64,000 nt of DNA, taken from the NCBI RefSeq assembly GCF_040403615.1, contig NZ_JBBAKG010000021.1:14583-78582 (forward strand), read 5' to 3'. Shown here one piece after another: positions 41,824 to 49,968 of the stretch. The first letter of the stretch is position 1; each line of letters begins with the position of its first letter. This DNA is from Haliscomenobacter sp040403615 (GTDB lineage: Bacteria > Bacteroidota > Bacteroidia > Chitinophagales > Saprospiraceae). A program made the translations under genes and the position numbers. Below the pieces are notes generated by a model, which was not told the origin of the DNA, did no database searches, and worked only from the letters and a program-made list of their open reading frames with translations.

Positions 41824-42714
41824 ATGAACAACATCAGTGTGATTGGAGCAGGTACCATGGGAAATGGCATCGCTCATGTTTTTGCTCAATATGGACATCA
41901 GGTTACCTTGGTTGACGTATCGGAGCAAGCTCTGGAAAAGGCCTTGGCCACCATTGGCGCCAATCTGGACCGCATGGTCAAAAAGGAAAGCATCCAACCT
42001 GCCGACAAAGACCGCACCTTGGCGAATATCCATACTGCTACGAGCATAGAGCAAGGGGTTGCCCAAGCCAATTTGGTGGTGGAAGCAGCTACCGAAAACA
42101 GTGCCTTGAAGCTTCAGATTTTCAAAAATTTGGATGCCTTTGCCCCATCTGCTGCCATCCTGGCTACCAACACCTCGTCTATCTCCATCACCCAAATTGC
42201 GGCAGCTACCCAGCGCCCAGCGCAAGTGATCGGGATGCACTTCATGAATCCTGTACCTGTAATGAAACTGGTGGAGGTGATTCGCGGTTTTGACACCAGC
42301 GACGATACGACCCGCATCATCATGGAGCTATCCCAATCCTTGGGCAAAGTACCCGTAGAAGTCAACGATTACCCCGGATTTGTGGCCAACCGCATTTTGA
42401 TGCCGATGATCAACGAGGCGATTTATGCCTTGTACGAAGGAGTTGCCGGCGTGACCGAGATCGATACGGTGATGAAATTGGGCATGGCGCACCCTATGGG
42501 GCCATTGCAATTGGCTGATTTTATTGGCTTGGACGTCTGCTTGTCGATCCTTAAAGTATTGCAAGACGGATTTGGTCAACCCAAATATGCCCCTTGTCCC
42601 TTGTTGGTCAATATGGTGACTGCGGGCAAGTTGGGTGTAAAGAGCAATGAAGGTTTTTATCAGTATACACCTGGTTCAAAAGAATTGATTCCCGCAAAGC
42701 ATTTCACCCGTTAA
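41824..42714 (+). CDS. hbd: 3-hydroxybutyryl-CoA dehydrogenase
   Basis: 296 residues from ATG 41824, which gives the standard start MNNISVIGAGTMGNGIAHVF with the NAD-binding GxGxxG. Other landmarks: ATNTSSISITQIA, GMHFMNPVPVMKLVEVIRG (catalytic His in HFMNPV) and DYPGFVANRILMPMINEAIY. It oxidises (S)-3-hydroxybutyryl-CoA to acetoacetyl-CoA with NAD(P), or the reverse. Cytoplasmic; it may serve fatty-acid oxidation or butanoyl-CoA metabolism. The SDR gene starts two bases after its stop, so they form a translationally coupled pair. Confidence 0.93.
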   Translation: MNNISVIGAGTMGNGIAHVFAQYGHQVTLVDVSEQALEKALATIGANLDRMVKKESIQPADKDRTLANIHTATSIEQGVAQANLVVEAATENSALKLQIFKNLDAFAPSAAILATNTSSISITQIAAATQRPAQVIGMHFMNPVPVMKLVEVIRGFDTSDDTTRIIMELSQSLGKVPVEVNDYPGFVANRILMPMINEAIYALYEGVAGVTEIDTVMKLGMAHPMGPLQLADFIGLDVCLSILKVLQDGFGQPKYAPCPLLVNMVTAGKLGVKSNEGFYQYTPGSKELIPAKHFTR

Positions 42715-42716
42715 GC

Positions 42717-43514
42717 ATGAAAAAAGTAGTTTTGGTAACCGGAGCATCTTCTGGACTTGGAGAGGCATTGGCCACTATTTTGGCACAAAAAGGATATACT
42801 GTATACGGAACCAGCCGCAAGCCAGGTGCAGAAAGTCGCTTTACCTTGTTGGCAATGGATGTGCAAGATGCCGCAAGCGTACAAGCGGCAGTAGCTCAAA
42901 TCATCGCCGAGCAAGGCCAAATCGATGTCTTGATCAACAATGCCGGAGTTGGGATTGCCGGGCCATTGGAAGTGACTTCCATCGAAAGCATCCAACAAGC
43001 ATTTGATACCAATGTGTTTGGCCTGGTACGGGTCTCACAAGCGGTTTTGCCGCACATGCGCAAAGCGGAGTCAGGGAAAATCATCAACATCAGTTCGATT
43101 GCATCCGAAGTGGCTTTGCCTTATCGGGCCCTGTACAGCGCCACCAAGGCTTCGGTAGACCGCATCACGGAATCCCTGCGCCTGGAGGTGGGGCGGTTTG
43201 GCATCCAGGCTTGTGCCATTCAGGCCGGAGACATTCAAACGGCCATCACGGCGCACCGCATCATGGAATACGCCGCCGATCATCCTGCATATGGGGAGGT
43301 TTTTGCCAAAGTAGCCCAAAAAATGAACGATGGCGTAAGCAAGGGATCTTCTGCGCAATTCATGGCCTCGGAGATCATCAAAATCCTGGAAAAGCCTACG
43401 CTGAAAAAAATCTACCCGGTAGGCAAGACTTACCAGAAACTCTCGCTTACCTTGAAAAAACTGCTTCCAGCGGGGCTTTTTGAAAAAGTGATCAAGGGGT
43501 ACACGCAGTCTTGA
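42717..43514 (+). CDS. Short-chain dehydrogenase/reductase (classical SDR)
   Basis: 265 residues. Cofactor motif VTGASSGLGEALA (TGxxxGxG), NNAGVGIAGPLE, Ser in NISSIASEVALPYRALYSATKASVD giving the catalytic Ser-Tyr-Lys (YSATK), then QAGDIQT. NADP preference is likely from the basic TSRKP after strand 2. It starts two bases after the stop of hbd, so the substrate may be a 3-oxoacyl or 3-hydroxyacyl compound of the same pathway; specificity cannot be fixed. The last ~50 residues (KKIYPVGKTYQKLSLTLKKL) are the long form typical of steroid/oxoacyl SDRs. Confidence 0.9.
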   Translation: MKKVVLVTGASSGLGEALATILAQKGYTVYGTSRKPGAESRFTLLAMDVQDAASVQAAVAQIIAEQGQIDVLINNAGVGIAGPLEVTSIESIQQAFDTNVFGLVRVSQAVLPHMRKAESGKIINISSIASEVALPYRALYSATKASVDRITESLRLEVGRFGIQACAIQAGDIQTAITAHRIMEYAADHPAYGEVFAKVAQKMNDGVSKGSSAQFMASEIIKILEKPTLKKIYPVGKTYQKLSLTLKKLLPAGLFEKVIKGYTQS

Positions 43515-43660
43515 TTTATTGCTCGAATTATTTCATAAAGTCTAGTGTGCCATTGAGTATTTCTTCTTTCTATTGACAAAAGTCATTCAAAAGCACTCTA
43601 TTGCATCAACGCAGGATCATATACCTCCCGGTAACTTTGGCATAGAAAATCAACCTAGCC

Positions 43661-44503
43661 ATGAAAAAGATCCTTGTTCCAACCGACTTCTCCGACAATG
43701 CCCGCCAAGCGTTGGACGTTGCCGTTCATGTTGCCAAAAAAATCGACGCTGAAATCGTTTTACTCCACGTGAACGAACAAATCGGCGCGGCACTACCTGT
43801 ATCCGAATACTATTACACCTATGATCGATCCATTGAGGAAAAATACCTCAACATGGTGCACGAAAACCTGGAAAAACTCTTGGAAGAGGTAGCTGCTGAA
43901 CTGGACAACAAAAATGTGCGTACCTCGGTCATCGGTGGGCCCTTCTCAACGATTATTGAGGATGTGGTTAAAACTGAAGGTATTGACCTGATTGTGATGG
44001 GTACCAAAGGAGCATCTGGCTTGAAAGAATTCTTTGTAGGTTCTAATACCGAAAAGATTGTGCGCATCGTGAATTGCCCGGTGCTAGCCGTACATGACAA
44101 TGCGACGCTTGAATTCAAGACCATCGTGGTTCCCACTACTCTTGAATCTGATCAAAAGAAACTTTTTGAAGGCTTGCGCGATTGGGAAGCCATTTTTGGT
44201 GGGAAATTCTTCCTATTGTACATCAACAATCCCGGAGCATACCGAAATGATGCCGATATCGAAGCCCGTGAAAAAGCATTGCTTGAATCAACGGGTTTGA
44301 AAAATGTCGAAATTTTCAAGACCGAAACTTTTACCCTAAACGAAGAACAGGTCATTTTTGACTTTGCCAAAGAACACAACGCCGACCTGATCGTGATGGG
44401 CACACACCAACGCCGCGGTTTGTCCCACATTTTGCTGGGCAGCTTGACCGAGGATACCATCAACCACGCTGCTATTCCGGTGCTGGCAATTCCGTTGAAA
44501 TAG
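43661..44503 (+). CDS. Universal stress protein with two UspA domains
   Basis: 280 residues, two tandem Usp domains. Domain 1 (1-145): MKKILVPTDFSDNARQALD and the ATP motif GTKGASGLKEFFVGSNTEKI (G-2x-G-9x-GS). Domain 2 (~150-280): MGTHQRRGLSHILLGSLTED with the same loop. Such tandem proteins bind ATP and respond to stress or growth arrest; they act in the cytoplasm. A -7-like TAACTTTG occurs at 43632-43639, 21 bases before the start, but no TTG is at the right distance upstream. Convergent with the Uma2 gene, with a hairpin between. Confidence 0.92.
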   Translation: MKKILVPTDFSDNARQALDVAVHVAKKIDAEIVLLHVNEQIGAALPVSEYYYTYDRSIEEKYLNMVHENLEKLLEEVAAELDNKNVRTSVIGGPFSTIIEDVVKTEGIDLIVMGTKGASGLKEFFVGSNTEKIVRIVNCPVLAVHDNATLEFKTIVVPTTLESDQKKLFEGLRDWEAIFGGKFFLLYINNPGAYRNDADIEAREKALLESTGLKNVEIFKTETFTLNEEQVIFDFAKEHNADLIVMGTHQRRGLSHILLGSLTEDTINHAAIPVLAIPLK

Positions 44504-44511
44504 ATTTGACT

Positions 44512-44543
44512 GGATAGGGACGCGATGAATCGTGTTCCTATCC
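44512..44543. repeat. Inverted repeat between convergent genes (GCGATG family relative)
   Basis: GGATAGGGACGCGAT (44512-44526) pairs with ATCGTGTTCCTATCC (44529-44543). It overlaps the last codons of the Uma2 gene and resembles the palindrome at 38739-38768. Confidence 0.65.
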
Positions 44544-45137
44544 TCGTTTATTCAATACGTCTGCAACAGACAACTCAAAATCTGGCAATACGGGAGCAGC
44601 AGAACATTGCATGTCTGCGGTCAAAACAGTCATGTTCCGTAGATCTCCTCCGGTAAACACGTGAACTTCACCAGTCAAAGGCAAAATGTGCCAAACTACC
44701 TGGACTCCTGCAGCACGGTAATCTTGCATTTTAAGGAAAACCCGATTGATGGCATCATGATTGGAAATGATTTCAATGACAAATTGCGGAACCGGGCGAA
44801 CACCATCAGCTGCGGCTTGAATTTGTGCAGAACTGAAATAAGCTATATCTGGGCGACGGTGTTTGTTGAGGAAAAAAACATCTCCTTCTGTAATCAAAGC
44901 TCCATCCATCAAACTTTGGGACTGGAGGCCATAAAAGAAATTTTGTAGGTTCTGAATGATGTAAAATCGGGTGTAGTCCACTGTTCGTCTGGTTTTTTCC
45001 ACTACACCATTCAGCCATTCGTATTTGTAGGCGTCTTCTCGGCTAAGGTATTTGCGTTGAAAAAGCTCCCAAGAAATCAGGCCATCCTTGGCCTTTCCGT
45101 GGGTATTTTCCGTGCTGGTAGCGGTTGCATTTGCCAT
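44538..45137 (-). CDS. Uma2 family (PD-(D/E)XK-fold) protein
   Basis: 199 residues. Uma2/DUF820 signatures: KYEWLNGVVEK (Tyr/Glu near the N-terminus), FFLNKHRRPDIAYFSS with RxPDI/V, PQFVIEIISNHD (ExxS) and MQDYRAAGVQVVWHI (K..Y...G...W). The fold is that of PD-(D/E)XK nucleases, and the acidic residues Asp (RPD) and Glu (VIEI) needed for catalysis remain. The family is greatly expanded in cyanobacteria and in some Bacteroidota; the cellular job is unknown, with homing or restriction-like activity proposed. Its upstream side holds two tandem conserved-loop stem-loops. Confidence 0.87.
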   Translation of the reverse strand: MANATATSTENTHGKAKDGLISWELFQRKYLSREDAYKYEWLNGVVEKTRRTVDYTRFYIIQNLQNFFYGLQSQSLMDGALITEGDVFFLNKHRRPDIAYFSSAQIQAAADGVRPVPQFVIEIISNHDAINRVFLKMQDYRAAGVQVVWHILPLTGEVHVFTGGDLRNMTVLTADMQCSAAPVLPDFELSVADVLNKRG

Positions 45138-45156
45138 TGGTATTCTTTTTAATAGT

Positions 45157-45274
45157 GGGGCAAAAATAAGTGTTTCATTTTCTCAGAGCCAAAGGACTAG
45201 ATGAGGCACTTAAAATGAAACGCTTACTCATCTAGTCCTTTGGCAAAATGAAACACTTATTTTTTTACCGCCCC
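45157..45274. repeat. Conserved-loop stem-loop, family B copy 2
   Basis: A ~118-bp hairpin: GGGGCAAAAATAAGTGTTTC at the left, complement ending CGCCCC at 45274. Left-arm bulge CTCAGA before GCC, inner stem GGACTAGATGAG/CTCATCTAGTCC, loop GGCACTTAAAATGAAACGCT. Compared with 15397-15511 the stem bases changed on both sides together (AATTAGATAAG versus GACTAGATGAG), as expected if pairing is kept by selection or gene conversion. Confidence 0.88.
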
Positions 45275-45354
45275 AGACTCTGTAAACAAAGTTAGTTTAT
45301 TTCTGGTTAAAAGCCAAACAGCCGTTCAATGGCAAAAACCTCACAGTTTTAGTA

Positions 45355-45473
45355 TGACGCAAAAAATTACTTCCCGATTTTTTAAGTGGGTTTTGAATAG
45401 GAAGCTCACTTGAAATGAACCGTTCTGCTTCCTATTCAAAACCCAAAATCGGGAAGTTAATTTTTCTGCGTTA
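45355..45473. repeat. Conserved-loop stem-loop, family C copy 1
   Basis: A 119-bp hairpin: TGACGCAAAAAATTACTTCC at the left end, complement ending TTTTTCTGCGTTA. Left bulge TTAAG, inner stem TTTTGAATAGGAAGC/GCTTCCTATTCAAAA, loop CTCACTTGAAATGAACCGTT. It differs from 52669-52787 at fewer than ten positions. It lies in the divergent intergenic region 45138-45536, together with copy B2 and the promoter below. Confidence 0.9.
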
Positions 45474-45487
45474 ATTGCTGGAATTAC

Positions 45488-45516
45488 TTGACAATTCCCA
45501 AATTCCCACTAACTTT
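45488..45516 (+). promoter_or_regulatory. Promoter of the membrane/regulator operon
   Basis: TTG at 45488-45490, 19-base spacer, TAACTTTG at 45509-45516: an exact match to the Bacteroidota TTG-N19-TAnnTTTG pattern, 20 bases before ATG 45537. Confidence 0.65.
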
Positions 45517-45532
45517 GTATTTCAAAGTACTT
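45512..45532 (+). promoter_or_regulatory. Operator-like site 1 (ACTTTGtaTTTCAAAGTACTT)
   Basis: A palindromic CTTTG...CAAAG followed by TACTT, overlapping the -7 box and ending four bases before the start codon. An almost identical copy lies at 46554-46575 before the third gene. The winged-helix protein encoded at 46194 is the likely binder. Confidence 0.6.
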
Positions 45533-45536
45533 CAAA

Positions 45537-46181
45537 ATGATCGAACCACAGCATCAGCAATCTTTGGACACCCTGCAAGAGATTCGTTCCTTGATGGAGC
45601 GTTCGTCCCGCTTTATATCACTCAGCGGCTTATCGGGCGTGAGTGCGGGCATATTTGCATTGATTGGCGCAGCGGTTGCCGGGATTTATTTGGGGCGCTT
45701 TGATACACAGGAATTGAACTACGAAAACTTCTTTGAAATCGAGCGTTGGGGCATCAAGGCTGGCGTTTTTTTATTGATGGATGCGGTATTGGTTTTCATT
45801 TTCGCTGTGCTATCTGCAATTTATTTCACTACCCGCAAGGCGAAGTTAAAAGGGCTACCCATCTGGGACGCCGTTTCCCGCCGCTTGTTGTGGAGCCTGG
45901 CTACCCCTTTGATTGCTGGAGGTGTATTTATTTTGGCTTTGTTGTACCAAGGCATTGTGGGGCTGGTGGCACCTTGTACCTTGTTGTTTTACGGACTTGC
46001 TTTGGTAAACGCCAGCAAATATACCCTTGACGACGTGCGGCAATTGGGCTATGTCGAAATTGTACTTGGACTGATTACCTGTTTCAACATTGGCTATGGA
46101 CTCGAAAGTTGGGCTTTGGGCTTTGGGATATTGCACATCGCCTACGGACTCTACATGTATTACAAATACGAACGCTCATAA
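45537..46181 (+). CDS. Integral membrane protein of a regulator operon, function unknown
   Basis: 214 residues. N-terminal helix (HQQSLDTLQEIRSLMERSSR), then about six hydrophobic segments: ~33-52, ~77-100, ~115-137, ~138-155, ~170-187 and ~190-205. No catalytic motif is visible. Proteins of this type are commonly encoded directly upstream of a small winged-helix regulator in Bacteroidota. The regulator gene begins 12 bases after the stop, so the two are co-transcribed. The start is fixed by the promoter/operator immediately upstream. Confidence 0.8.
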   Translation: MIEPQHQQSLDTLQEIRSLMERSSRFISLSGLSGVSAGIFALIGAAVAGIYLGRFDTQELNYENFFEIERWGIKAGVFLLMDAVLVFIFAVLSAIYFTTRKAKLKGLPIWDAVSRRLLWSLATPLIAGGVFILALLYQGIVGLVAPCTLLFYGLALVNASKYTLDDVRQLGYVEIVLGLITCFNIGYGLESWALGFGILHIAYGLYMYYKYERS

Positions 46182-46193
46182 CGACTGAAGGAG

Positions 46194-46535
46194 ATGAAAA
46201 TACTCATTGATGGCTTGAGCGATACTTTTGACAACCGGGTGCGGTTGGGGATCATGTCCATGTTGATGGTCAATGACTGGGTAGAATTCACGAGTTTTAA
46301 AACCATGCTTGACCTGACCGATGGCCGCCTGGCCAGCCACCTCAAAGTTTTGGAAGGGGAGACCTACATCGAAGTACAAAAACAATTCATTGGCCGTAAG
46401 CCCAATACCTCATACCGGGCTACCGCTCAAGGCCGCAAAGCGTTCAACGACCATTTGGATGCATTGGAAAAACTGCTCAATCTCCGTTCGACAAATGGAG
46501 AAAAGCCCAGCGAAAATGATGATATAGCGCAATAA
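46194..46535 (+). CDS. Winged-helix transcriptional regulator (HTH_34/MarR-like)
   Basis: 113 residues. The N-terminal ~85 residues form a winged helix: NRVRLGIMSMLMVNDWVEFTSFKTMLDLTDGRLASHLKVLE (helix-turn-helix), then the wing YIEVQKQFIGRKPNTSYRATAQGRKAF. This is the 'winged helix DNA-binding domain' family common in Bacteroidota. A basic/Glu tail follows. It should be a dimeric repressor. Its own operon has two copies of a CTTTGnAnTTCAAAG site at the translation starts of genes 1 and 3, which suggests autoregulation. Confidence 0.88.
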   Translation: MKILIDGLSDTFDNRVRLGIMSMLMVNDWVEFTSFKTMLDLTDGRLASHLKVLEGETYIEVQKQFIGRKPNTSYRATAQGRKAFNDHLDALEKLLNLRSTNGEKPSENDDIAQ

Positions 46536-46553
46536 CGTTTTTTTTTAACCCAA

Positions 46554-46575
46554 ACTTTGAAATTCAAAGTACTTT
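46554..46575 (+). promoter_or_regulatory. Operator-like site 2 before the DUF4173 gene
   Basis: ACTTTGAAATTCAAAGTACT (from 46554) then TT, three bases before ATG 46579. It contains a perfect CTTTGAATTTCAAAG-type palindrome and matches site 45512-45532 in all but about two positions. Confidence 0.6.
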
Positions 46576-46578
46576 AAA

Positions 46579-48075
46579 ATGAAAAATCAAACAATCAACG
46601 AAAACGGGAGTTGGCCGATCCAAACCCTCAACGGCCAATTGCTGATCAATGTCTTGTTGACCGTTGGTGCGGGCTTGTATACCGTACTGTTTTGGCGGCC
46701 AGAATTGGGTCTCAACGCCTTGTTATTCGGGAGTTTTTTAAGTGGAGTAGTGTGGCTATTGCATCCAGAGTACCGCATTGCCCCACGCTTGTGGTGGCTT
46801 ACTTTGGGGGTATTGCTGAGTGCATTGGCGGTGGTTTGGCAGCATTCGTTGTTGGCGCAGGTTACGCACATCGCATCGATTTTTTTACTGCTGGGTTTTG
46901 CGCAAGCCAGAGAATTGCGCTTTTTAGGATTTGCTTTGCTACTGGCCGTGAGTGGCTTGCTGAGTGCACCGATCACCTGGTGGCGGCGTTGGGAGTACGA
47001 GTATGAAGCAGCGTTTCGTTGGGTGCGTACCTGGAGTTATTTGATTCTGCTGCCCTTTGGGTTGTTGCTCTTGTTTTTCAGTATTTACTATGCTGCCAAT
47101 GCCCAGTTTGCGCAGTTGGTCAACCTGGCTGTTGCCTGGTTGCCTGCATTTAGTCCCTGGAAAAGTATCGCTTTGCTATTGCAAGGATTATTGGTGATGA
47201 CGGTATTGATTTGGCCGTCGGTATGGACAAGCGACCTGCTCAACCAAGAAAAAACCTACTCCATGTGGAAACTGCGCCGCCGAACCCGCAACCAGGGCAT
47301 TGTTCCTACGCTGGCTTTGCGGCGACATTATTATTCTGCCTTGCTGAGTTTTGCCCTGTTAAATGGGTTGTTGCTCATCGTCAATTTGACCGATATTCAG
47401 GGCGTCTGGTTGAGTCAGCAAGGGCACAGCGCCGCTGAATTGAGCGATTACGTGCACCAGGGAACGTACCTGTTGATCGCGGCATTGGGATTGGCGATGG
47501 CGGTCATCGCTTATTTCTTTAGTGGCAATCTGCATTTTTTGCAAAACAACCAACCTTTGAAAGCACTGGCTTATGCCTGGATTGTTCAAAACACAATCTT
47601 GGCAATTTCGGTGGCTGGCCGCAATTTCCATTACATCGCGGAGTACGGTTTGGCCTACAAGCGATTGGGAGTGCTTTGGTTTTTGATTTTGGTGGTACTG
47701 GGTTTGTATTCTTTGTTTGTGCTGATCCGGGAGCGGAGGTCGCTGTTCTATTTGTGGGTCGTGAATGCCTGGTTTGTGTACGGAAGTTTGCTACTGACCA
47801 GCTTTGCCAATTGGGACGTCCTCATTACCCAATACAATTTGCATGGAGCGCATCATACCAAAATTGACGCGCTGTTTTTACTGAAAGAAGTATCGGATAA
47901 AAATTTGCCCCTGCTGATCAATGAACACGATTTGCTTTTGGAACGCAGCAACATCGATGCAGCAAAGGTGGATCGGTTATTGCATTTTAAAATCGAACGA
48001 TTTGAAAAACGCAAATCCAAACAAGGCTGGCAAGGCTGGAATTGGGCAGACCAAAAAACGCAAAAGGTGTTGTAA
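46579..48075 (+). CDS. DUF4173/DUF4153 polytopic membrane protein
   Basis: 498 residues with about 11-12 hydrophobic segments (first at ~20-45, last ending ~400). The family pattern of large alternating Leu/Trp/Phe helices with a conserved cytoplasmic stretch (KTYSMWKLRRRTRNQGIVPT) and a Tyr/Arg-rich later loop (YKRLGVLWFLILVVLGL) is present. The C-terminal ~90 residues are soluble and charged. No enzyme motif is recognised. It is the third gene of the operon with the membrane protein 45537 and the regulator 46194, and has its own operator-like site. It ends 13 bases before the stop of the convergent VWA gene. Confidence 0.83.
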   Translation: MKNQTINENGSWPIQTLNGQLLINVLLTVGAGLYTVLFWRPELGLNALLFGSFLSGVVWLLHPEYRIAPRLWWLTLGVLLSALAVVWQHSLLAQVTHIASIFLLLGFAQARELRFLGFALLLAVSGLLSAPITWWRRWEYEYEAAFRWVRTWSYLILLPFGLLLLFFSIYYAANAQFAQLVNLAVAWLPAFSPWKSIALLLQGLLVMTVLIWPSVWTSDLLNQEKTYSMWKLRRRTRNQGIVPTLALRRHYYSALLSFALLNGLLLIVNLTDIQGVWLSQQGHSAAELSDYVHQGTYLLIAALGLAMAVIAYFFSGNLHFLQNNQPLKALAYAWIVQNTILAISVAGRNFHYIAEYGLAYKRLGVLWFLILVVLGLYSLFVLIRERRSLFYLWVVNAWFVYGSLLLTSFANWDVLITQYNLHGAHHTKIDALFLLKEVSDKNLPLLINEHDLLLERSNIDAAKVDRLLHFKIERFEKRKSKQGWQGWNWADQKTQKVL

Positions 48076-48088
48076 CGTGAAAAATGGG

Positions 48089-49189
48089 TTATCTGCTCCG
48101 CTTCGACTTGTTCGTTTTGTAATCCCGGAATACAAATTCACCCAGTCCATCCAGGCTGCTGTAAAATGCTTTGCCGTTGTTGGCGCGGGTAAAGGAATCC
48201 ACAAAACGCATCAAGTATGGATCGCGGGCGATCATAAAAGTGGTGATCGGGATGCCAATTTTGCGGCAACTTTGCGCCAGATTGAGCGTACGCGTCAAGA
48301 TGGTGCGGTCGATACCGAAACTGTTCTTGTAGTATTTTTTACCCTTTTTGATGCAAGTCGGCTTGCCGTCGGTGATCATGAAGATCTGTTTGTTGGGATT
48401 GCGGCGGCGGCGCAGCAAATCCATGGCCAGTTCCAGGCCAGCTACAGTATTGGTATGGTAAGGCCCTACTTGCAAAAAAGGCAGGTCTTTGATTTCGATT
48501 TGCCAGGCATCGTCGCCAAAAACGATGATGTCCAGGGTGTCTTTGGGGTAGCGGGTGGTAATGAATTCAGAAAGTGCCATGGCTACCCGCTTGGCTGGGG
48601 TGATGCGGTCTTCGCCGTACAGAATCATTGAATGCGAAATATCGATCATCAGCACGGTGCTGGTCTGGCTTTGGTTGAAGGTTTCGTGAACCTCCAGGTC
48701 TTCTTGCGCCAACTTGAATTCCTCGATGCCGTGGTTGATCTGGGCATTGCGCAAGGATTCAGAAATGGCGAGTTTGTCCAACTGATCGCCAAATTCGTAA
48801 GGGCGCAATTCCGAGGTTACCTCGTCGCCTCGGCCTTCTGCTTTGGTGCTGTGGTTGCCCTGTTTGGCTTTTTTGATGTTGCCAAATACGTCTTCCAAGG
48901 CTTTTTGGCGCAGGGCGATCTCCATTTTCGCGGCAATGGTAAATCCATCTTCTCGCTCGGCAGGTGGCTTGATGTACCCCTTGTCAATCAGATCCTGGAT
49001 GAAATCGGCCATGCCGTAATTTTCATCCGTGAGTTTGTATTCCTTGTCCAGTTCAGTCAACCAAGACAAGGACTCGCTGACGTCACCAGAAGTGTACATC
49101 AAGAGTTCCTGAAATATTTTGAGCAGCTTTTCAAAAGGTGTTCCTCCTTCTGGGCCGGGTATGTATTGACCAAATTTCCATCCAATCAT
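48089..49189 (-). CDS. VWA-domain protein
   Basis: 366 residues from ATG 49189 (MIGWKFGQYIPGPEGGTPFE); an in-frame ATG at 49258 is upstream. The N-terminal ~170 residues are helical and charged (FEKLLKIFQELLMYTSGDVS). The C-terminal ~190 residues are a von Willebrand A domain with the metal-ion site DISHSMILYGEDR (DxSxS), FGDDAWQIEI, and a Thr in ITDGKPTC (the third MIDAS residue). Such proteins usually act with a MoxR/AAA ATPase as a chaperone for metal or cofactor insertion; none is in the window, so this one is separated from its usual partner. Cytoplasmic. Confidence 0.87.
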   Translation of the reverse strand: MIGWKFGQYIPGPEGGTPFEKLLKIFQELLMYTSGDVSESLSWLTELDKEYKLTDENYGMADFIQDLIDKGYIKPPAEREDGFTIAAKMEIALRQKALEDVFGNIKKAKQGNHSTKAEGRGDEVTSELRPYEFGDQLDKLAISESLRNAQINHGIEEFKLAQEDLEVHETFNQSQTSTVLMIDISHSMILYGEDRITPAKRVAMALSEFITTRYPKDTLDIIVFGDDAWQIEIKDLPFLQVGPYHTNTVAGLELAMDLLRRRRNPNKQIFMITDGKPTCIKKGKKYYKNSFGIDRTILTRTLNLAQSCRKIGIPITTFMIARDPYLMRFVDSFTRANNGKAFYSSLDGLGEFVFRDYKTNKSKRSR

Positions 49190-49314
49190 TGGAAACCTTT
49201 TTTCATTGAAAATGTGCGGCAGAATAGCCAAAAATATGGAACACCTCCAAGGGGGCATTCGGTTTACTCAAGGTAAAGAAAAATCAACAGGAAATGTTCA
49301 TTTTTGATGAAAAC

Positions 49315-49851
49315 TTAATCCATTGCGCAGCACTTGAGCAGTTCTTCATAATCCGGGCGATCAGAAGAAAGTTGGTGGATAAAGCTTTCCCGAATTTCTC
49401 CATTTTGAATCACAAATACACCTGGCATTTGAAAACCATCGCCCATTTGTGGCCCTACACCATGACCAGCAACTACGCTTGCTGAAAATCCGCGAATCCA
49501 GGAATGTAGGCCAAAGAGTTGGTTGAAATTGCCTTTCATCAGGCCGAAAGCTCGATAAAAATTGCACTCAGGATCGCTGATGTGGGTTACTTTTTCTAGA
49601 TTATAGCGGATAAAATAGCGTTCAGCGATGTCGTTTTCGGTCATGTGAACAAAAACGATGCGGGTGCCGGTGGATTCAATTTCTTTGCGGCGTTTGGAAA
49701 TGTCGGCAAGGGCTTCACGGCAAAAAACACAACCAAAATGGCGAAGGAATACCAACAGCACTGGTGCGTTGGCTGCCGTTTTCCGAAGACTTTCCCCGGA
49801 ATTAGTGACCATTTGATCCAAAACTTCTTCTTGCATTCCATACGGAATCAT
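49315..49851 (-). CDS. AhpC/TSA-like thioredoxin-fold protein (PRXL2/SelL-like)
   Basis: 178 residues. The thioredoxin fold is seen in APVLLVFLRHFGCVFCREAL, with a CxxC pair (Cys-Val-Phe-Cys) in the place of the peroxidatic Cys, and IVFVHMTENDIAERYF, FYRAFGLMKGNF, MPGVFVIQNGEI. It matches the AhpC-TSA_2/PRXL2 group, to which SelL selenoproteins belong. Likely a redox enzyme (peroxidase or disulfide reductase); the electron partner is unknown. No signal peptide. It lies downstream of malate dehydrogenase on the same strand, with a strong hairpin between the genes. Confidence 0.87.
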   Translation of the reverse strand: MIPYGMQEEVLDQMVTNSGESLRKTAANAPVLLVFLRHFGCVFCREALADISKRRKEIESTGTRIVFVHMTENDIAERYFIRYNLEKVTHISDPECNFYRAFGLMKGNFNQLFGLHSWIRGFSASVVAGHGVGPQMGDGFQMPGVFVIQNGEIRESFIHQLSSDRPDYEELLKCCAMD

Positions 49852-49907
49852 AAAATGGAAATTTTAGATGAAACAATGGGGAATGGAAAATGTTTTTGGA
49901 TTTAAGG

Positions 49908-49960
49908 ATTTAGGTTGCACACAATCTTGCTTGTTTTGTAAAATTGTGTGCAACCTAAAT
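49908..49960 (-). terminator. Long-arm hairpin after malate dehydrogenase
   Basis: ATTTAGGTTGCACACAAT (49908-49925) and ATTGTGTGCAACCTAAAT (49943-49960) are perfect 18-bp inverted arms, eight bases past the mdh stop. No T run follows on the minus strand, so it may be a repeat rather than a terminator. Confidence 0.6.
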
Positions 49961-49968
49961 TCTAAAAC

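Noticed and set aside
45157..45473. CRISPR or tandem array from the adjacent repeats B2 and C1
   Set aside because: They are two unlike hairpins 80 bases apart, not short direct repeats with equal spacers.
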